Origin: Massilia antarctica
GTDB lineage: Bacteria; Pseudomonadota; Gammaproteobacteria; Burkholderiales; Burkholderiaceae_D
Direction: 5' to 3'
Length of the DNA stretch: 64,000 nt
Assembly: GCF_015689335.1 (NCBI RefSeq)
Contig: NZ_CP065053.1
Location: 7,316,001 to 7,380,000, forward strand
The translations under genes and the position numbers were made by a program. Positions 17,011 through 25,754 of this stretch are shown piece by piece. Below the pieces are notes generated by a model. That model worked only from the letters and a program-made list of their open reading frames with translations, searched no databases and was not told the origin of the DNA. Numbering within the stretch: position 1 is the first letter of the stretch; every line of letters begins with the position of its first letter.

Positions 17011-18536
17011 CACGCCGCGTCTCCCGCAATGACTTGCAGCACCGAGGTATCGTCCAGTTCGCCGCGCTGGTATTCGCCGCAAGCCTTACGGTCGCGCATC
17101 ACGACCAGCCGGTCGCTGCAGCGCAGAACTTCCGGGAGTTCGGAGGAGATGAAGAGAATTGCCATCCCTTTGCGACAAAGTCCACTAACGTAATCCATGA
17201 TTTCCTGTTTGGCGCGCACGTCGATGCCGCGCGTGGGTTCGTCGAGGATCAGCATGGCCGGCGCGGTCACCAGCCAGCGCGCCAGCAGCACTTTTTGCTG
17301 ATTCCCGCCGGATAATGATCCAATCGGCGTCTCGATATCGGCCGTCTTGATGTCCAGCCACTTCACATAGTCTTGCGCCAAGGCCTGCTGCTGGCGCAAG
17401 GGAATGGCACGCAGCATGCCGGCGCGCGCTTGCAAGGCCAGGATCATGTTCTCGCGCACCGACAGTTCCAGGATCGCGCCCTCGTGCTTGCGGTCTTCCG
17501 AACAAAAGCCGATGCCGGCTTCGATGGCATCGCGCGGCGAGCTGAACGGCTGGGTACGCGTGCCAATGCGGATCGTGCCGCTGTCGGCCTTGTCGGCCCC
17601 GAACAGCAGGCGCGCCGCCTCGGTGCGGCCGGAACCGAGCAAGCCGCACAGGCCCAGCATTTCGCCGGCGCGCAGTTCGAGGTCGAGCGGCGCCAGCGCC
17701 CCCTTGCGGCCCAGCCCGCGGGCTTGCAGCAAGGTGAACGGCGCAGCCTGCGCGGCACTCGCATGGACGAGCTCGGCCGGATGCTCGCTGGCATCGGGCG
17801 CGCCGACCATCTTGTTCACCAGCGCCAGGCGCGACAGCTCGGCACAGGCATATTCACCCTCGCGTTCGCCGTTGCGCATGACGGTGATGCGGTCCGAAAT
17901 CGCATACGTCTGTTCGAGGAAGTGGGTGACGAACAGGATCGCCATGCCCTGGTCGCGCAGTTTGCGCAGTACGCGGAACAGCAACTGCACTTCCGCCTCG
18001 TCGAGGCTGGAGGTCGGTTCGTCGAGAATGAGTACGCGCGCGGAAATGTTGAGCGCACGGGAAATCGCCACCATTTGCTGGATCGCCAGCGGAAAGCTGG
18101 ACAACTGGGCGCGCACGTCGATGCGCACTTCCAGCTGCTCCAGCAGGATGGCGGCCTGGGCGCGCATGCCGGCCCAGTCCACCATGCCGAACTTGCGCGG
18201 ATAGCGGCCGATGAAAATGTTCTCGGCCACCGACAGGTTCGGGCACAGGTTCACTTCCTGATACACAGTGCTGATGCCGAGGCGCTGCGCATCTTGGGTC
18301 GAACCCGGGCGGATCTCTTGCCCTTCCATGACGATGGTGCCGCTGTCGGGCGCATACACGCCCGTCAGCACCTTGATCAGGGTGGACTTGCCGGCCCCGT
18401 TCTGGCCCATCAGGGTGTGGACTTCACCCGCATACAGCTGAAGGCCCACGTTACTGAGTGCCTTCACGCCGGGAAATTGCTTGCTGATACCGCGCAGCTC
18501 CAGCACCGGAGGGTCGGCTTGCATTGCCTGACTCAT
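17010..18536 (-). CDS. ytfR: Sugar ABC transporter ATP-binding protein, YtfR type (508 aa)
   Basis: Tandem nucleotide-binding protein of the carbohydrate uptake CUT2 class. The first domain has the Walker A GQNGAGKST and Walker B VLILDEPTSSLDEAE. The second has the degenerate P-loop GLLGSGRTEA normal for CUT2 C-terminal halves, the signature LSGGNQQKVLLARWL and Walker B MLILDEPTRGIDV. ATP hydrolysis drives import through the YtfT/YjfF pair. It begins 8 bp after the binding-protein gene and ends overlapping ytfT, so all four transporter genes form one message. Confidence 0.93.
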   Translation of the reverse strand: MSQAMQADPPVLELRGISKQFPGVKALSNVGLQLYAGEVHTLMGQNGAGKSTLIKVLTGVYAPDSGTIVMEGQEIRPGSTQDAQRLGISTVYQEVNLCPNLSVAENIFIGRYPRKFGMVDWAGMRAQAAILLEQLEVRIDVRAQLSSFPLAIQQMVAISRALNISARVLILDEPTSSLDEAEVQLLFRVLRKLRDQGMAILFVTHFLEQTYAISDRITVMRNGEREGEYACAELSRLALVNKMVGAPDASEHPAELVHASAAQAAPFTLLQARGLGRKGALAPLDLELRAGEMLGLCGLLGSGRTEAARLLFGADKADSGTIRIGTRTQPFSSPRDAIEAGIGFCSEDRKHEGAILELSVRENMILALQARAGMLRAIPLRQQQALAQDYVKWLDIKTADIETPIGSLSGGNQQKVLLARWLVTAPAMLILDEPTRGIDVRAKQEIMDYVSGLCRKGMAILFISSELPEVLRCSDRLVVMRDRKACGEYQRGELDDTSVLQVIAGDAA

Positions 18537-18544
18537 GGGACAGC

Positions 18545-19516
18545 CTAGTATTTGCGGTTTGGCAGTTCCTTGGCAGCCACTTCAGCCGGGAACACGCCCT
18601 CGACCGTTGTGATGCGCTTCGGCACGGGCTTGCCTGCCACGACATCGCGCGCGATCGACATCAGTTGCGGTCCGAGCAGCGGGCTGCACTCGACGGTGAC
18701 GTTCATCTTGCCAGCGATCATGGCCTGGAATGCCCCCTTCACGCCGTCGATCGAAATCACCAGGATATCGACGCCGGGCTTGAGGCCAGCCTCTTCAATC
18801 GCCTGGATGGCGCCGATGGCCATGTCGTCGTTGTGGGCGTACAGCACATCGATGCTCTTGCCTTGCGCCTTGAGGAAAGCTTCCATCACTTCCTTGCCCT
18901 TGGCACGGGTAAAGTCGCCGGTCTGGGAGCGCGTGATTTTCAGCTTCGGATTGGCGGCGATGACTTCGGCAAAGCCATTTTTGCGATCGATGGCCGGCGC
19001 CGAGCCGACGGTGCCCTGCAATTCCACGATATTGAAGGTGCGATCCGGGGTTTTCGCGGCACGTTCCATGAGCCAGCGGCCGGCACGGCGCCCTTCTTCG
19101 ACGAAGTCGGAACCGATGAAGGCGACATACAGCGACTGATCGGTGACGTTGACGGCACGATCGGTCAGGATGACGGGAATTTTCGCGTCCTTGGCTTCGC
19201 GCAGCACGGTTTCCCAGCCCGATTCCACGACCGGCGAAAAGGCAATCACGTCGACCCTCTGGGCGATGAAGGAACGGATCGCCTTGACCTGGTTTTCCTG
19301 GCGCTGCTGGGCGTCGGCAAATTTCAAGTTGACGCCTTCCTTCTTGGCGGCATCCTTGATCGACAGGGTATTGGCCGTGCGCCATTCGCTTTCGGCGCCG
19401 ACCTGGGAAAAGCCAATGGTCAGCGGTTTGGCGGCAAGCGCGGAAGGACTGGCAAACACGCCGGTGAAAGCGCCAAGCACTGCGGTGGCCAGAACGGCCC
19501 TGCGGGTAATATTCAT
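18545..19516 (-). CDS. ytfQ: Periplasmic sugar-binding protein, YtfQ type (323 aa)
   Basis: Type I periplasmic binding protein of the galactofuranose/ribose class. The leader is MNITRRAVLATAVLGAFTGVFASPSALA. The mature part starts KPLTIGFSQVGAESEWRTANTLSIKDAAK, with the GAESEWR motif of YtfQ that contacts the furanose ring, and later LYAHNDDMAIGAIQAIEEAGLKPG. The frame opens at 19564; ATG 19516 was chosen for its AGGAGA site and signal peptide. A candidate operator plus promoter lies directly upstream, inside the end of the GH127 gene, so this gene can head its own transcript. Ligand: a furanose sugar, here most likely arabinofuranose (inference). Confidence 0.92.
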   Translation of the reverse strand: MNITRRAVLATAVLGAFTGVFASPSALAAKPLTIGFSQVGAESEWRTANTLSIKDAAKKEGVNLKFADAQQRQENQVKAIRSFIAQRVDVIAFSPVVESGWETVLREAKDAKIPVILTDRAVNVTDQSLYVAFIGSDFVEEGRRAGRWLMERAAKTPDRTFNIVELQGTVGSAPAIDRKNGFAEVIAANPKLKITRSQTGDFTRAKGKEVMEAFLKAQGKSIDVLYAHNDDMAIGAIQAIEEAGLKPGVDILVISIDGVKGAFQAMIAGKMNVTVECSPLLGPQLMSIARDVVAGKPVPKRITTVEGVFPAEVAAKELPNRKY

Positions 19517-19567
19517 GTGTTGTCTCCTGTTTTTAGGGGTGGAATTCGGGACTCCGTTTGTCATTGT

Positions 19568-19634
19568 ATGTTAGGAGAAAGTCACATAGCCATCCAATCA
19601 ATTTTTTGACGTCTGAGATATCGGAATCGGTATC
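19568..19634 (-). promoter_or_regulatory. LysR-type operator and promoter for ytfQRT-yjfF
   Basis: Minus strand: dyad GATACCGATTCCGATATC (plus 19617-19634), 19 bp, -35 TTGGAT (19592-19597), 18 bp, -10 TAACAT (19568-19573). The same element order and spacing occur at 30231-30297 and 45183-45249. The dyad lies inside the last codons of the GH127 gene, so the operator is embedded in coding sequence (residues IPIPI). Confidence 0.72.
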
Positions 19635-21997
19635 CCTGCTTGCTGATCGCCGCGCAACAGTCTCAGTCCATACAATCCGCCCGCGATCGAGCCCGGTCTG
19701 GCGACGAATTTCACCACCAGTTTTCCACCCGAGGCGGCGACGATTGGCTTCGGAATCACAACATCGCGCGCATGGATTTCCTGTCCCGGCGGCGCATCGA
19801 GCTCGACCGCTGCTATCGTCTCGCCGTTGACCACCACATCGAAGCTGCGTCCCGCATCGAGTGTCGAGAAACTGAGCCGTAAGGCCGCCGCTTCCAGCTT
19901 CGGGTCGCTCAGCACATAGCTGAACCATCCGCTCGCATGGCGCCAGTGTTTGCCCTTGTTCACGCCCGCGTCGCCGCCTTGCGCCTGATAACCGTGATCG
20001 GACTCCGGCTGCTGCTCGCCCGGCGCCACCTGGTCGATAGTCAGCGCGTCGAGCGCCAGCCGCTCAGCCTCACCCTTTGCCGTAGCCGCCTGCGTCAGCG
20101 CCAGATTGGCCGGCGTCGAATATGGCCAGTACACCATGTAGCGCGAGTCGTGCAAACGGAAAAACGGCATCAGCCGCAAGCTGCCCGCGCCCTTGCCCCG
20201 GATCAGTCCCGGCGCGGTGAAGGTCAGCGGTTTGCCCTTGACCGGCTTGAACCTGGCGACGAAATCGCGCGTATTGCTCACAAAGATAGGCGCCGCCTCC
20301 AGCGGACACACCGGCCCGGAGGCAATATGTCCCATGCGTGTGGCATCGGCGGCAAAGTTCAGTTTTTCGTCCGCGAATAATTGGGTCTTGGCCGCCAGCA
20401 CGATGGGACCGTGCAGGACGGCGTAATAGTCGCTCTTGTCCGGCATTTGCTCCAGGGTCGTGTGCATCGGCAAGGTCACATCGACCGTGTCGCCCTTGCG
20501 CCACCTACGCCGCAGGCTCACGTAGGTCCCCGGCGCGCCGTCGACCTTCAGCGCCGCGCCATTGACCGTCACTTGCATCGCCCCGGCCTTGACCCAGCCC
20601 GGATAGCGCAGCTTGAGCGTAAACTGTTTGTCCGATTCAATCGTCAGCCGGGTCTTGCCTTCGTCCGGAAAACGGGTGCTCTGGGTCAGCTTCACGTCCT
20701 GCGCGCGCCAGTGCAAGGTCGAGGGAATGAACAGGTTCACGAACAGCGCATCGCCGTCGTGCGCGTAAATGAATTCGCCGTACTTCGACTGGCTCTCGAT
20801 ACCGGACCCGACGCAGCACCACATCGCCTGGTCGACCTGCGAATACACGCGGTAATGATTCGGGCGCATCGGCGTGAAGTACACGAAACCGCCATCCGAG
20901 GGCCGCTGCGACGACAGGATGTGGTTGTACAGCGCCCGCTCCACATAATCGGTATAGCGCACCTGCTGGTCCTTGAGGAACAGCATTTCCGTCAGGCGCA
21001 GCATATTGTAGGTGTTGCAGGTCTCGGGACCTTCAACCTCGTTCACCATCGGCGAAAAATCCTGATCGTCGTGGAAGTGCTCCTTGACGCTGTTGCCGCC
21101 GATGGCCACCGTGCGCCGTTCGCGTACCGTGGTCCAGAAAAATTGCGCGGCCTCGTGCCACTTGGGCTCGCCGCTCAGCTCGCCGATACGCTGGAAACCG
21201 ATAACCTTCGGAATTTGCGTATTCGCGTGCAGGCCGGTCAGCTTGTCCTGCGACTTCAGCAACGGGTCCAGGATGGCCTGGTGCGAAAAACGCATCGCCA
21301 GTGCCAGGTATTTTTTGTCGCCCGTCATCTGGTAGACGTCGGCGAAGACCTCGTTCATGCCGCCGTGTTCGCTGCGCAGCATGGTTTGCATCTGTTCCGG
21401 CGTCAGCGTCGCGGTCAGATTCAACGCCCAGTCCGACAGCGAAATCAGCATCGCGCGCGCATCCTCATTGCCTGCGTAGCGATAGGCGTCGCGCAAGCCG
21501 GCGTAGACCTTGTGCAGGTTGTACCAGGGCACCCACTTGCCGTTGACCGAGAAATTGTCGGCTTCCAGCTTGCCCTTGGCGATGGCTTGCCACGCATCGC
21601 CGCCGCCAGGGATGCCGCCCAGGTAGCCGTTGCCGTTCGCTTGCTGGCACTTCTTGAGTTCGGCGATGGTGTAGTTCAGGCGCTTGAGAACTTCCTGGTC
21701 GCCGCCGGCGGCATACATCAGCGCCATGGCGGACAGGTAATGGCCGCCCATGTGACCGTCGAGCCCGCTCGACTCCCAGTTGCCGTAGCTTTCCTGCCTC
21801 AGCGGCAAGCCGGCTTCCCTGCGGAATGGCGCCAGCAGCTTTTCAGGTTCGAGCGCCATCAGGTAGCGCAGATTGGTGTTCTGGGCGTCGAGAAAGGGGC
21901 TGGCGGTGAGGCGTACGTCGGCCAGCGCAAAGCGTTCGGCGGCGAGGGCCGGCAGCGCGCATGCCGCCATCAGCGCGGCTGCAAGGAGGTGTTTCAT
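19598..21997 (-). CDS. Secreted GH127/GH146-type beta-L-arabinofuranosidase (799 aa)
   Basis: The signal peptide MKHLLAAALMAACALPALAA is followed by a large alpha/alpha-barrel (the former DUF1680). The zinc-site residues typical of GH127/GH146 are present: Glu325 and Cys327 in VEGPETCNTYNM, and Cys394-Cys395 in AMWCCVGSG, one of which is the nucleophile in the characterised enzymes. Beta-sandwich domains and a C-terminal domain follow (LRLSFSTLDAGRSFDVVVNG). It should remove beta-linked arabinofuranose from arabinan side chains or plant glycoproteins. It starts 7 bp after the arabinanase gene. Its last codons contain the ytfQ operator. Confidence 0.9.
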   Translation of the reverse strand: MKHLLAAALMAACALPALAAERFALADVRLTASPFLDAQNTNLRYLMALEPEKLLAPFRREAGLPLRQESYGNWESSGLDGHMGGHYLSAMALMYAAGGDQEVLKRLNYTIAELKKCQQANGNGYLGGIPGGGDAWQAIAKGKLEADNFSVNGKWVPWYNLHKVYAGLRDAYRYAGNEDARAMLISLSDWALNLTATLTPEQMQTMLRSEHGGMNEVFADVYQMTGDKKYLALAMRFSHQAILDPLLKSQDKLTGLHANTQIPKVIGFQRIGELSGEPKWHEAAQFFWTTVRERRTVAIGGNSVKEHFHDDQDFSPMVNEVEGPETCNTYNMLRLTEMLFLKDQQVRYTDYVERALYNHILSSQRPSDGGFVYFTPMRPNHYRVYSQVDQAMWCCVGSGIESQSKYGEFIYAHDGDALFVNLFIPSTLHWRAQDVKLTQSTRFPDEGKTRLTIESDKQFTLKLRYPGWVKAGAMQVTVNGAALKVDGAPGTYVSLRRRWRKGDTVDVTLPMHTTLEQMPDKSDYYAVLHGPIVLAAKTQLFADEKLNFAADATRMGHIASGPVCPLEAAPIFVSNTRDFVARFKPVKGKPLTFTAPGLIRGKGAGSLRLMPFFRLHDSRYMVYWPYSTPANLALTQAATAKGEAERLALDALTIDQVAPGEQQPESDHGYQAQGGDAGVNKGKHWRHASGWFSYVLSDPKLEAAALRLSFSTLDAGRSFDVVVNGETIAAVELDAPPGQEIHARDVVIPKPIVAASGGKLVVKFVARPGSIAGGLYGLRLLRGDQQAGIPIPISQTSKN

Positions 21998-22004
21998 GGC
22001 GCCC

Positions 22005-23021
22005 TTATGGTTGTTGCCTGCTCTGGTAGCGGTTCAGGTCTTGCGGGTCGACCGCCGGCCAGCCGTCCTTGTCCCATCTCATGTCGAGGATCTTGAGCTT
22101 TTGCAGGTAGTTGTCGGCCGTTTCGTAGGCGTGCATAACCAGCAAGTCCTTGCCGTCGATGGTGTAGGCGCTGTTGTGGCCAACGCCCTTCCACTGCGCA
22201 TTGCCTTCGATCAGCAGCGAGCCACCGCCCCTGGCCATGTCCTTGCCGGTACGGTCGAGATAGGGTCCGGTGACATCCTTCGAGCGGCCCATCATCACGT
22301 GGTAAGTGCTCGCCTCTTTCTTGCAGCACAGGCCCCAGGAGACGAACAGGTAGTAGTAGCCATTCTTCTTGAGGATGTGCGGGGCCTCGATTTCCGCCGG
22401 ACCCGCTTCGTCGTCGGGGATGCCGGCCGGCCGCGTGCGCTGGGCGATGGTGTGCCAGGCTTGCGGCTCCGCCAGGCGCGTGCGGGAGGCATCGAGCTTG
22501 ACGAGTTTGATGCCGCTCCAGAACGAGCCGAACGACATCCACGGCGTGCCGCTGCTGTCATCGACGATGTTGGGATCGATGGCGTTCCAGTTGTCGCGCC
22601 CGGGGATCGATTGCAGGACCATGCCTTGGTCCTGCCATTGATAGTTGGCGGCGCGCGGGTTCAGGGTGGCGTTGGTGGTGACGCCGATGCCGGACGTGTT
22701 CTTGCCGAAGCCGGAGACGGAGTAGTAGAGGTAGTATTTACCGTCGTGGAAGGAGATGTCGGGCGCCCAGATATGGTCGTTGAAGGTCGGTGCGGCTTTT
22801 TTCGCCCACGCGGGTTCGCCGGGAAACACGCGGCCCTCTTCCTTCCAATTGTGCATGTCGGTGGAACTGTAGAAGGTGATGCCGGGGCCGGTGCTGAACA
22901 GGTAGAAGGTATTGCCTTCCTTGGCCATGACTGGGTCGTGGACGCTGACTTGTTTGGCGTGGGTGACGGTGGTGAAGAGCAGGCTGACAATGCAGACAAG
23001 AGATGGTATCAGTGACTGCAT
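22005..23021 (-). CDS. Secreted GH43 endo-alpha-1,5-L-arabinanase-like protein (338 aa)
   Basis: The signal peptide MQSLIPSLVCIVSLLFTTVTHA leads directly into the propeller, with the catalytic Asp29 (SVHDPVM), Asp149 (NAIDPNIV) and Glu212 (EIEAPHIL). FNDHIWAPDISFHDGKYYLYYSVS and WNAIDPNIVDDSSGTPWMSFGSFW are characteristic of endo-arabinanases, subfamily 5. The frame opens at 23120, but ATG 23021 has a GGAGA site and begins the leader. The enzyme cuts the alpha-1,5-arabinan backbone outside the cell, feeding the receptor and importers of this locus. The downstream GH127 gene starts after 7 bp. Confidence 0.9.
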   Translation of the reverse strand: MQSLIPSLVCIVSLLFTTVTHAKQVSVHDPVMAKEGNTFYLFSTGPGITFYSSTDMHNWKEEGRVFPGEPAWAKKAAPTFNDHIWAPDISFHDGKYYLYYSVSGFGKNTSGIGVTTNATLNPRAANYQWQDQGMVLQSIPGRDNWNAIDPNIVDDSSGTPWMSFGSFWSGIKLVKLDASRTRLAEPQAWHTIAQRTRPAGIPDDEAGPAEIEAPHILKKNGYYYLFVSWGLCCKKEASTYHVMMGRSKDVTGPYLDRTGKDMARGGGSLLIEGNAQWKGVGHNSAYTIDGKDLLVMHAYETADNYLQKLKILDMRWDKDGWPAVDPQDLNRYQSRQQP

Positions 23022-23045
23022 GGTAGTCTCCAAGTGAACACATTC

Positions 23046-23151
23046 CCGTCGTTCCCGGCCTCGGCGGCCCCCTTGGCGGGAACCCAAGTTTGTTTGATTA
23101 GCCGGCAACTGCGCCACCAACCTGGGTTCCCGCCGAGGCCGGGAACGACGG
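23046..23151. repeat. REP-like inverted repeat, 22-bp arms
   Basis: The arms CCGTCGTTCCCGGCCTCGGC (from 23046) and its complement (to 23151) flank about 60 bp. It lies between the GH51 and arabinanase genes, where it may stabilise or attenuate the polycistronic message. It belongs to the same family as 25606 and 50755. Confidence 0.88.
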
Positions 23152-23178
23152 AGCTTAGGATGAGGGAATGGAAGCCGA

Positions 23179-24735
23179 TCAGCCTTCCAGCGCTACCACT
23201 ACCACGGCTTTCGCCGGCACCGTCACCGTGAGTTTACCTCCGCTCGCTTTTGCGCTGAACGGCGCCGGCTTGATCGCCTGCGGGTTCTGGAAAGTATTAT
23301 GCGCATCCATCGCCGTTGCCGTCAGCACCTGGCCGTTTGCACCCGCCAACTGCTTGCCCGCCACATTCACCACCACATCGGCCGGCTGGCCAGGATTGGT
23401 ATTGACCAGCGACAGGTACAGCTTGCCATCCTTGGCGCGGGCGGCCGACGCACTGATGCCCGGAATCGTCGTGTCGCCCAAGGTGTAGGCCTTGTCGTCC
23501 GCCACCGTCACCGGCAGCGAGGTCGCGTCCTGGAACGGCACATACATGTGGAAGGCGTGATAGGTCGGGGTCAGGAGCATCTTGTCCTTTTCCGTCAGGA
23601 TCATGGCCTGCAGCACATTGACCATCTGCGCGATATTGGTCATCCGAACGCGGTCGGCATGCTGGTGGAAAATATTGAAGTTGAGCGCTGCCACCACCGC
23701 ATCGCGCAAAGTGTTCTGCTGGTACAGGAAACCTGGCGTGGTGCCGGTCTCGACGTCGTACCAGGTGCCCCATTCATCCACGTACAGGCCAAGCTTTTTC
23801 TCCGGATCGTTCTTGTCCAGCACCGCGACGTTACTCTTGATCATAGACGCGATTTTCAAGGTGTTCGCCAGGGTCGAGATCCAGTGCGGCTCGGCAAAGC
23901 CGGTGGCCGCGCCCTTGCCTTCCCACTTGCCGGTCGGGATGGTGTAGTAGTGGAAGCTGATGCCCGTGGTCTGGGCTTTCGCGTTCTTGCTGATCACGTC
24001 GGTCCACTTGGTGTCGTCATCGTTGCCGCCGCTGGCGATCATCAGGGGCCGGCTTTCCTTCGGCGCCTTGAGCATCGTTTCGTAATTCCTGTACAGATTG
24101 GTGTAGTGCTCGGGCGTCATATTGCCTCCGCAACCCCAGGCTTCGTTGCCGATGGCGAAGTACGCCACCTTGAACGGCTTCTCGTGCCCATTCTTGCGGC
24201 GCAGATTGGCCAGGGTCGATTTGCTGTCGGAAGTCATGTACTCGACCCAGTCCGCCATTTCCTGCACGCTGCCGGAACCGAGGTTGCCGTTCACATAGGC
24301 GTCGGCCCCCAGCAGATCGACCAGGTCGAAGAATTCGTGCGTACCGACGGCGTTGCTCTCTTCCACCCCGCCCCAGTTGGTATTGACCTTGACCGGCCGC
24401 TTGGCGCGCGGACCCACGCCGTCTTTCCAGTGGTATTCATCGGCAAAACAGCCGCCCGGCCAGCGCACCAGCGGCACGTGCAATTGCTTGAGCGCGCCGA
24501 CGACATCGTTGCGCCAGCCCTTGGTGTTCGGAATTTTCGAGCTGGTGCCGACGTACATGCCTTCGTAGATGCCGGTGCCGAGGTGTTCGGCGAACTGGCC
24601 GTAGACATTCTTGTTGATGACCGCACCCGGCTTGCCGGCGTCGATCGTCACCTTGACCTGGTTCGCGGCGAACGCGGGCCAGGCACTGATGGTCACCAGG
24701 CTGATGGCGGCGATGCTTTGTTTGATGATGTTCAT
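23179..24735 (-). CDS. Secreted GH51 alpha-L-arabinofuranosidase (518 aa)
   Basis: Retaining exo-arabinofuranosidase. The leader is MNIIKQSIAAISLVTISAWPAFA. In the (beta/alpha)8 barrel the acid/base is Glu198 in YFAIGNEAWGCGG and the nucleophile is Glu321 in LYVDEWGTW. The GH51 N-terminal stretch FAEHLGTGIYEGMYVG and the WPGGCFADEYHWKDGVGPR motif are clear. A C-terminal beta-sandwich follows. Many GH51 enzymes are cytosolic; this one is exported. It sits between the SDR dehydrogenase gene (49 bp upstream) and the arabinanase gene, linking catabolism to polymer attack. Confidence 0.94.
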   Translation of the reverse strand: MNIIKQSIAAISLVTISAWPAFAANQVKVTIDAGKPGAVINKNVYGQFAEHLGTGIYEGMYVGTSSKIPNTKGWRNDVVGALKQLHVPLVRWPGGCFADEYHWKDGVGPRAKRPVKVNTNWGGVEESNAVGTHEFFDLVDLLGADAYVNGNLGSGSVQEMADWVEYMTSDSKSTLANLRRKNGHEKPFKVAYFAIGNEAWGCGGNMTPEHYTNLYRNYETMLKAPKESRPLMIASGGNDDDTKWTDVISKNAKAQTTGISFHYYTIPTGKWEGKGAATGFAEPHWISTLANTLKIASMIKSNVAVLDKNDPEKKLGLYVDEWGTWYDVETGTTPGFLYQQNTLRDAVVAALNFNIFHQHADRVRMTNIAQMVNVLQAMILTEKDKMLLTPTYHAFHMYVPFQDATSLPVTVADDKAYTLGDTTIPGISASAARAKDGKLYLSLVNTNPGQPADVVVNVAGKQLAGANGQVLTATAMDAHNTFQNPQAIKPAPFSAKASGGKLTVTVPAKAVVVVALEG

Positions 24736-24784
24736 ACTCTCTCTCCTGAATCGTTTTTATTGTGGGTACGACGTGAATGCGTGG

Positions 24785-25552
24785 TCAGATCCAGCCGGCA
24801 TCGACGATGAAATCCTGGCCGGTGCACATGGCGCTGTCGTCGGACGCGAGGAACAGGATCATGGCCGATATGTCGTCCGGCATCAGCGGGCCTGGCAGGC
24901 ACTGGTTGCGCTTGATGTCGGCCTTGCCGGCCTCGTCGACCCACAGGTCGAGCTGGCGCTGGGTCATGACCCAGCCTGGTGTGACGGTGTTGACGCGGAT
25001 GCCATGGGCGCCGAAGTCGCGCGCCAGGCCGCGGGTCAGGCCGACCGTGGCCGCCTTGGTGGCCGCGTACACCGGGTAGCCGCCGTTCTTGGCGTGCCAC
25101 GACATGGAGCCGACGTTGATGATGGAACCGGTGCCCTTTTTCTTCATGCCCGCCAGTACCGACTGGCAGGTGAAGAACATCGGGCGCTGGTTGATGGCGA
25201 TGCGCTGGTCGTAGAATTCGACGGTGACGTCTTCGGTCTGGTGACGCTGGTCGTTGGCGGCGTTGTTGACCAGGATGTCGAAGTCGCCCAGCTGCGTGGC
25301 CAAGTCGGCGATCGTCGCTTGCAGTGCGGGGATGTCGGTGATGTCGCAGTAGCGGAAGAGCGGCGCCGGTGCGCCCGATTCGGCAACGCGCAGGCACAGC
25401 GCTTCGCTGGCGTCGCGCACGATATCGACAAAGGCGACCTGCGCGCCCTGGGCGGCGAAGGAGGCCACCAGCGACTCGCCGATGCCGGTGCCGCCGCCGG
25501 TGATGAAAACCCGCTTGCCTTGCAGGCTCGGGTAGGTGGCTGATTTTTTCAT
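24785..25552 (-). CDS. SDR-family pentose 1-dehydrogenase, probable L-arabinose dehydrogenase (255 aa)
   Basis: Short-chain dehydrogenase with the NAD(P)-binding TGGGTGIG motif (residues 18-25), LVNNAAND, and catalytic Ser149, Tyr162 and Lys166 (YAATK). The N-terminus YPSLQGKRVFITGGGTGIG and the end FLASDDSAMCTGQDFIVDAGWI closely resemble Caulobacter XylB, the xylose 1-dehydrogenase, as I remember it. It should oxidise the aldopentose to the 1,4-lactone, the first step of the oxidative pathway. Given the arabinosidases around it, L-arabinose is the likelier substrate, with D-xylose or galactose as alternatives. ATG 25552 has a GGAGA site. Confidence 0.85.
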   Translation of the reverse strand: MKKSATYPSLQGKRVFITGGGTGIGESLVASFAAQGAQVAFVDIVRDASEALCLRVAESGAPAPLFRYCDITDIPALQATIADLATQLGDFDILVNNAANDQRHQTEDVTVEFYDQRIAINQRPMFFTCQSVLAGMKKKGTGSIINVGSMSWHAKNGGYPVYAATKAATVGLTRGLARDFGAHGIRVNTVTPGWVMTQRQLDLWVDEAGKADIKRNQCLPGPLMPDDISAMILFLASDDSAMCTGQDFIVDAGWI

Positions 25553-25605
25553 GGTGTCTCCAACTTTTTACTTTTGTTAGTACTCGTGCTCCTGCCTTAC
25601 CCACC

Positions 25606-25682
25606 GTCGTCCCCGCGCAGGCGGGGATCCATGACACCATTGCGCATCGGTGCTATAGATCCGCGCCTGCGCGGGGACGACG
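25606..25682. repeat. REP-like inverted repeat between the dehydrogenase genes
   Basis: GTCGTCCCCGCGCAGGCGGG (from 25606) faces CCGCGCCTGCGCGGGGACGAC (ending near 25682) across about 30 bp. It fills much of the 202-bp gap between the semialdehyde dehydrogenase and SDR genes. Same family as 23046 and 50755. Confidence 0.88.
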
Positions 25683-25754
25683 ACAAAGGCGGCGCAACGT
25701 TCGACGGTGCTAAATCTGGCGCGGATGACGGCTATCGGGATAGCTGCGGTACTT

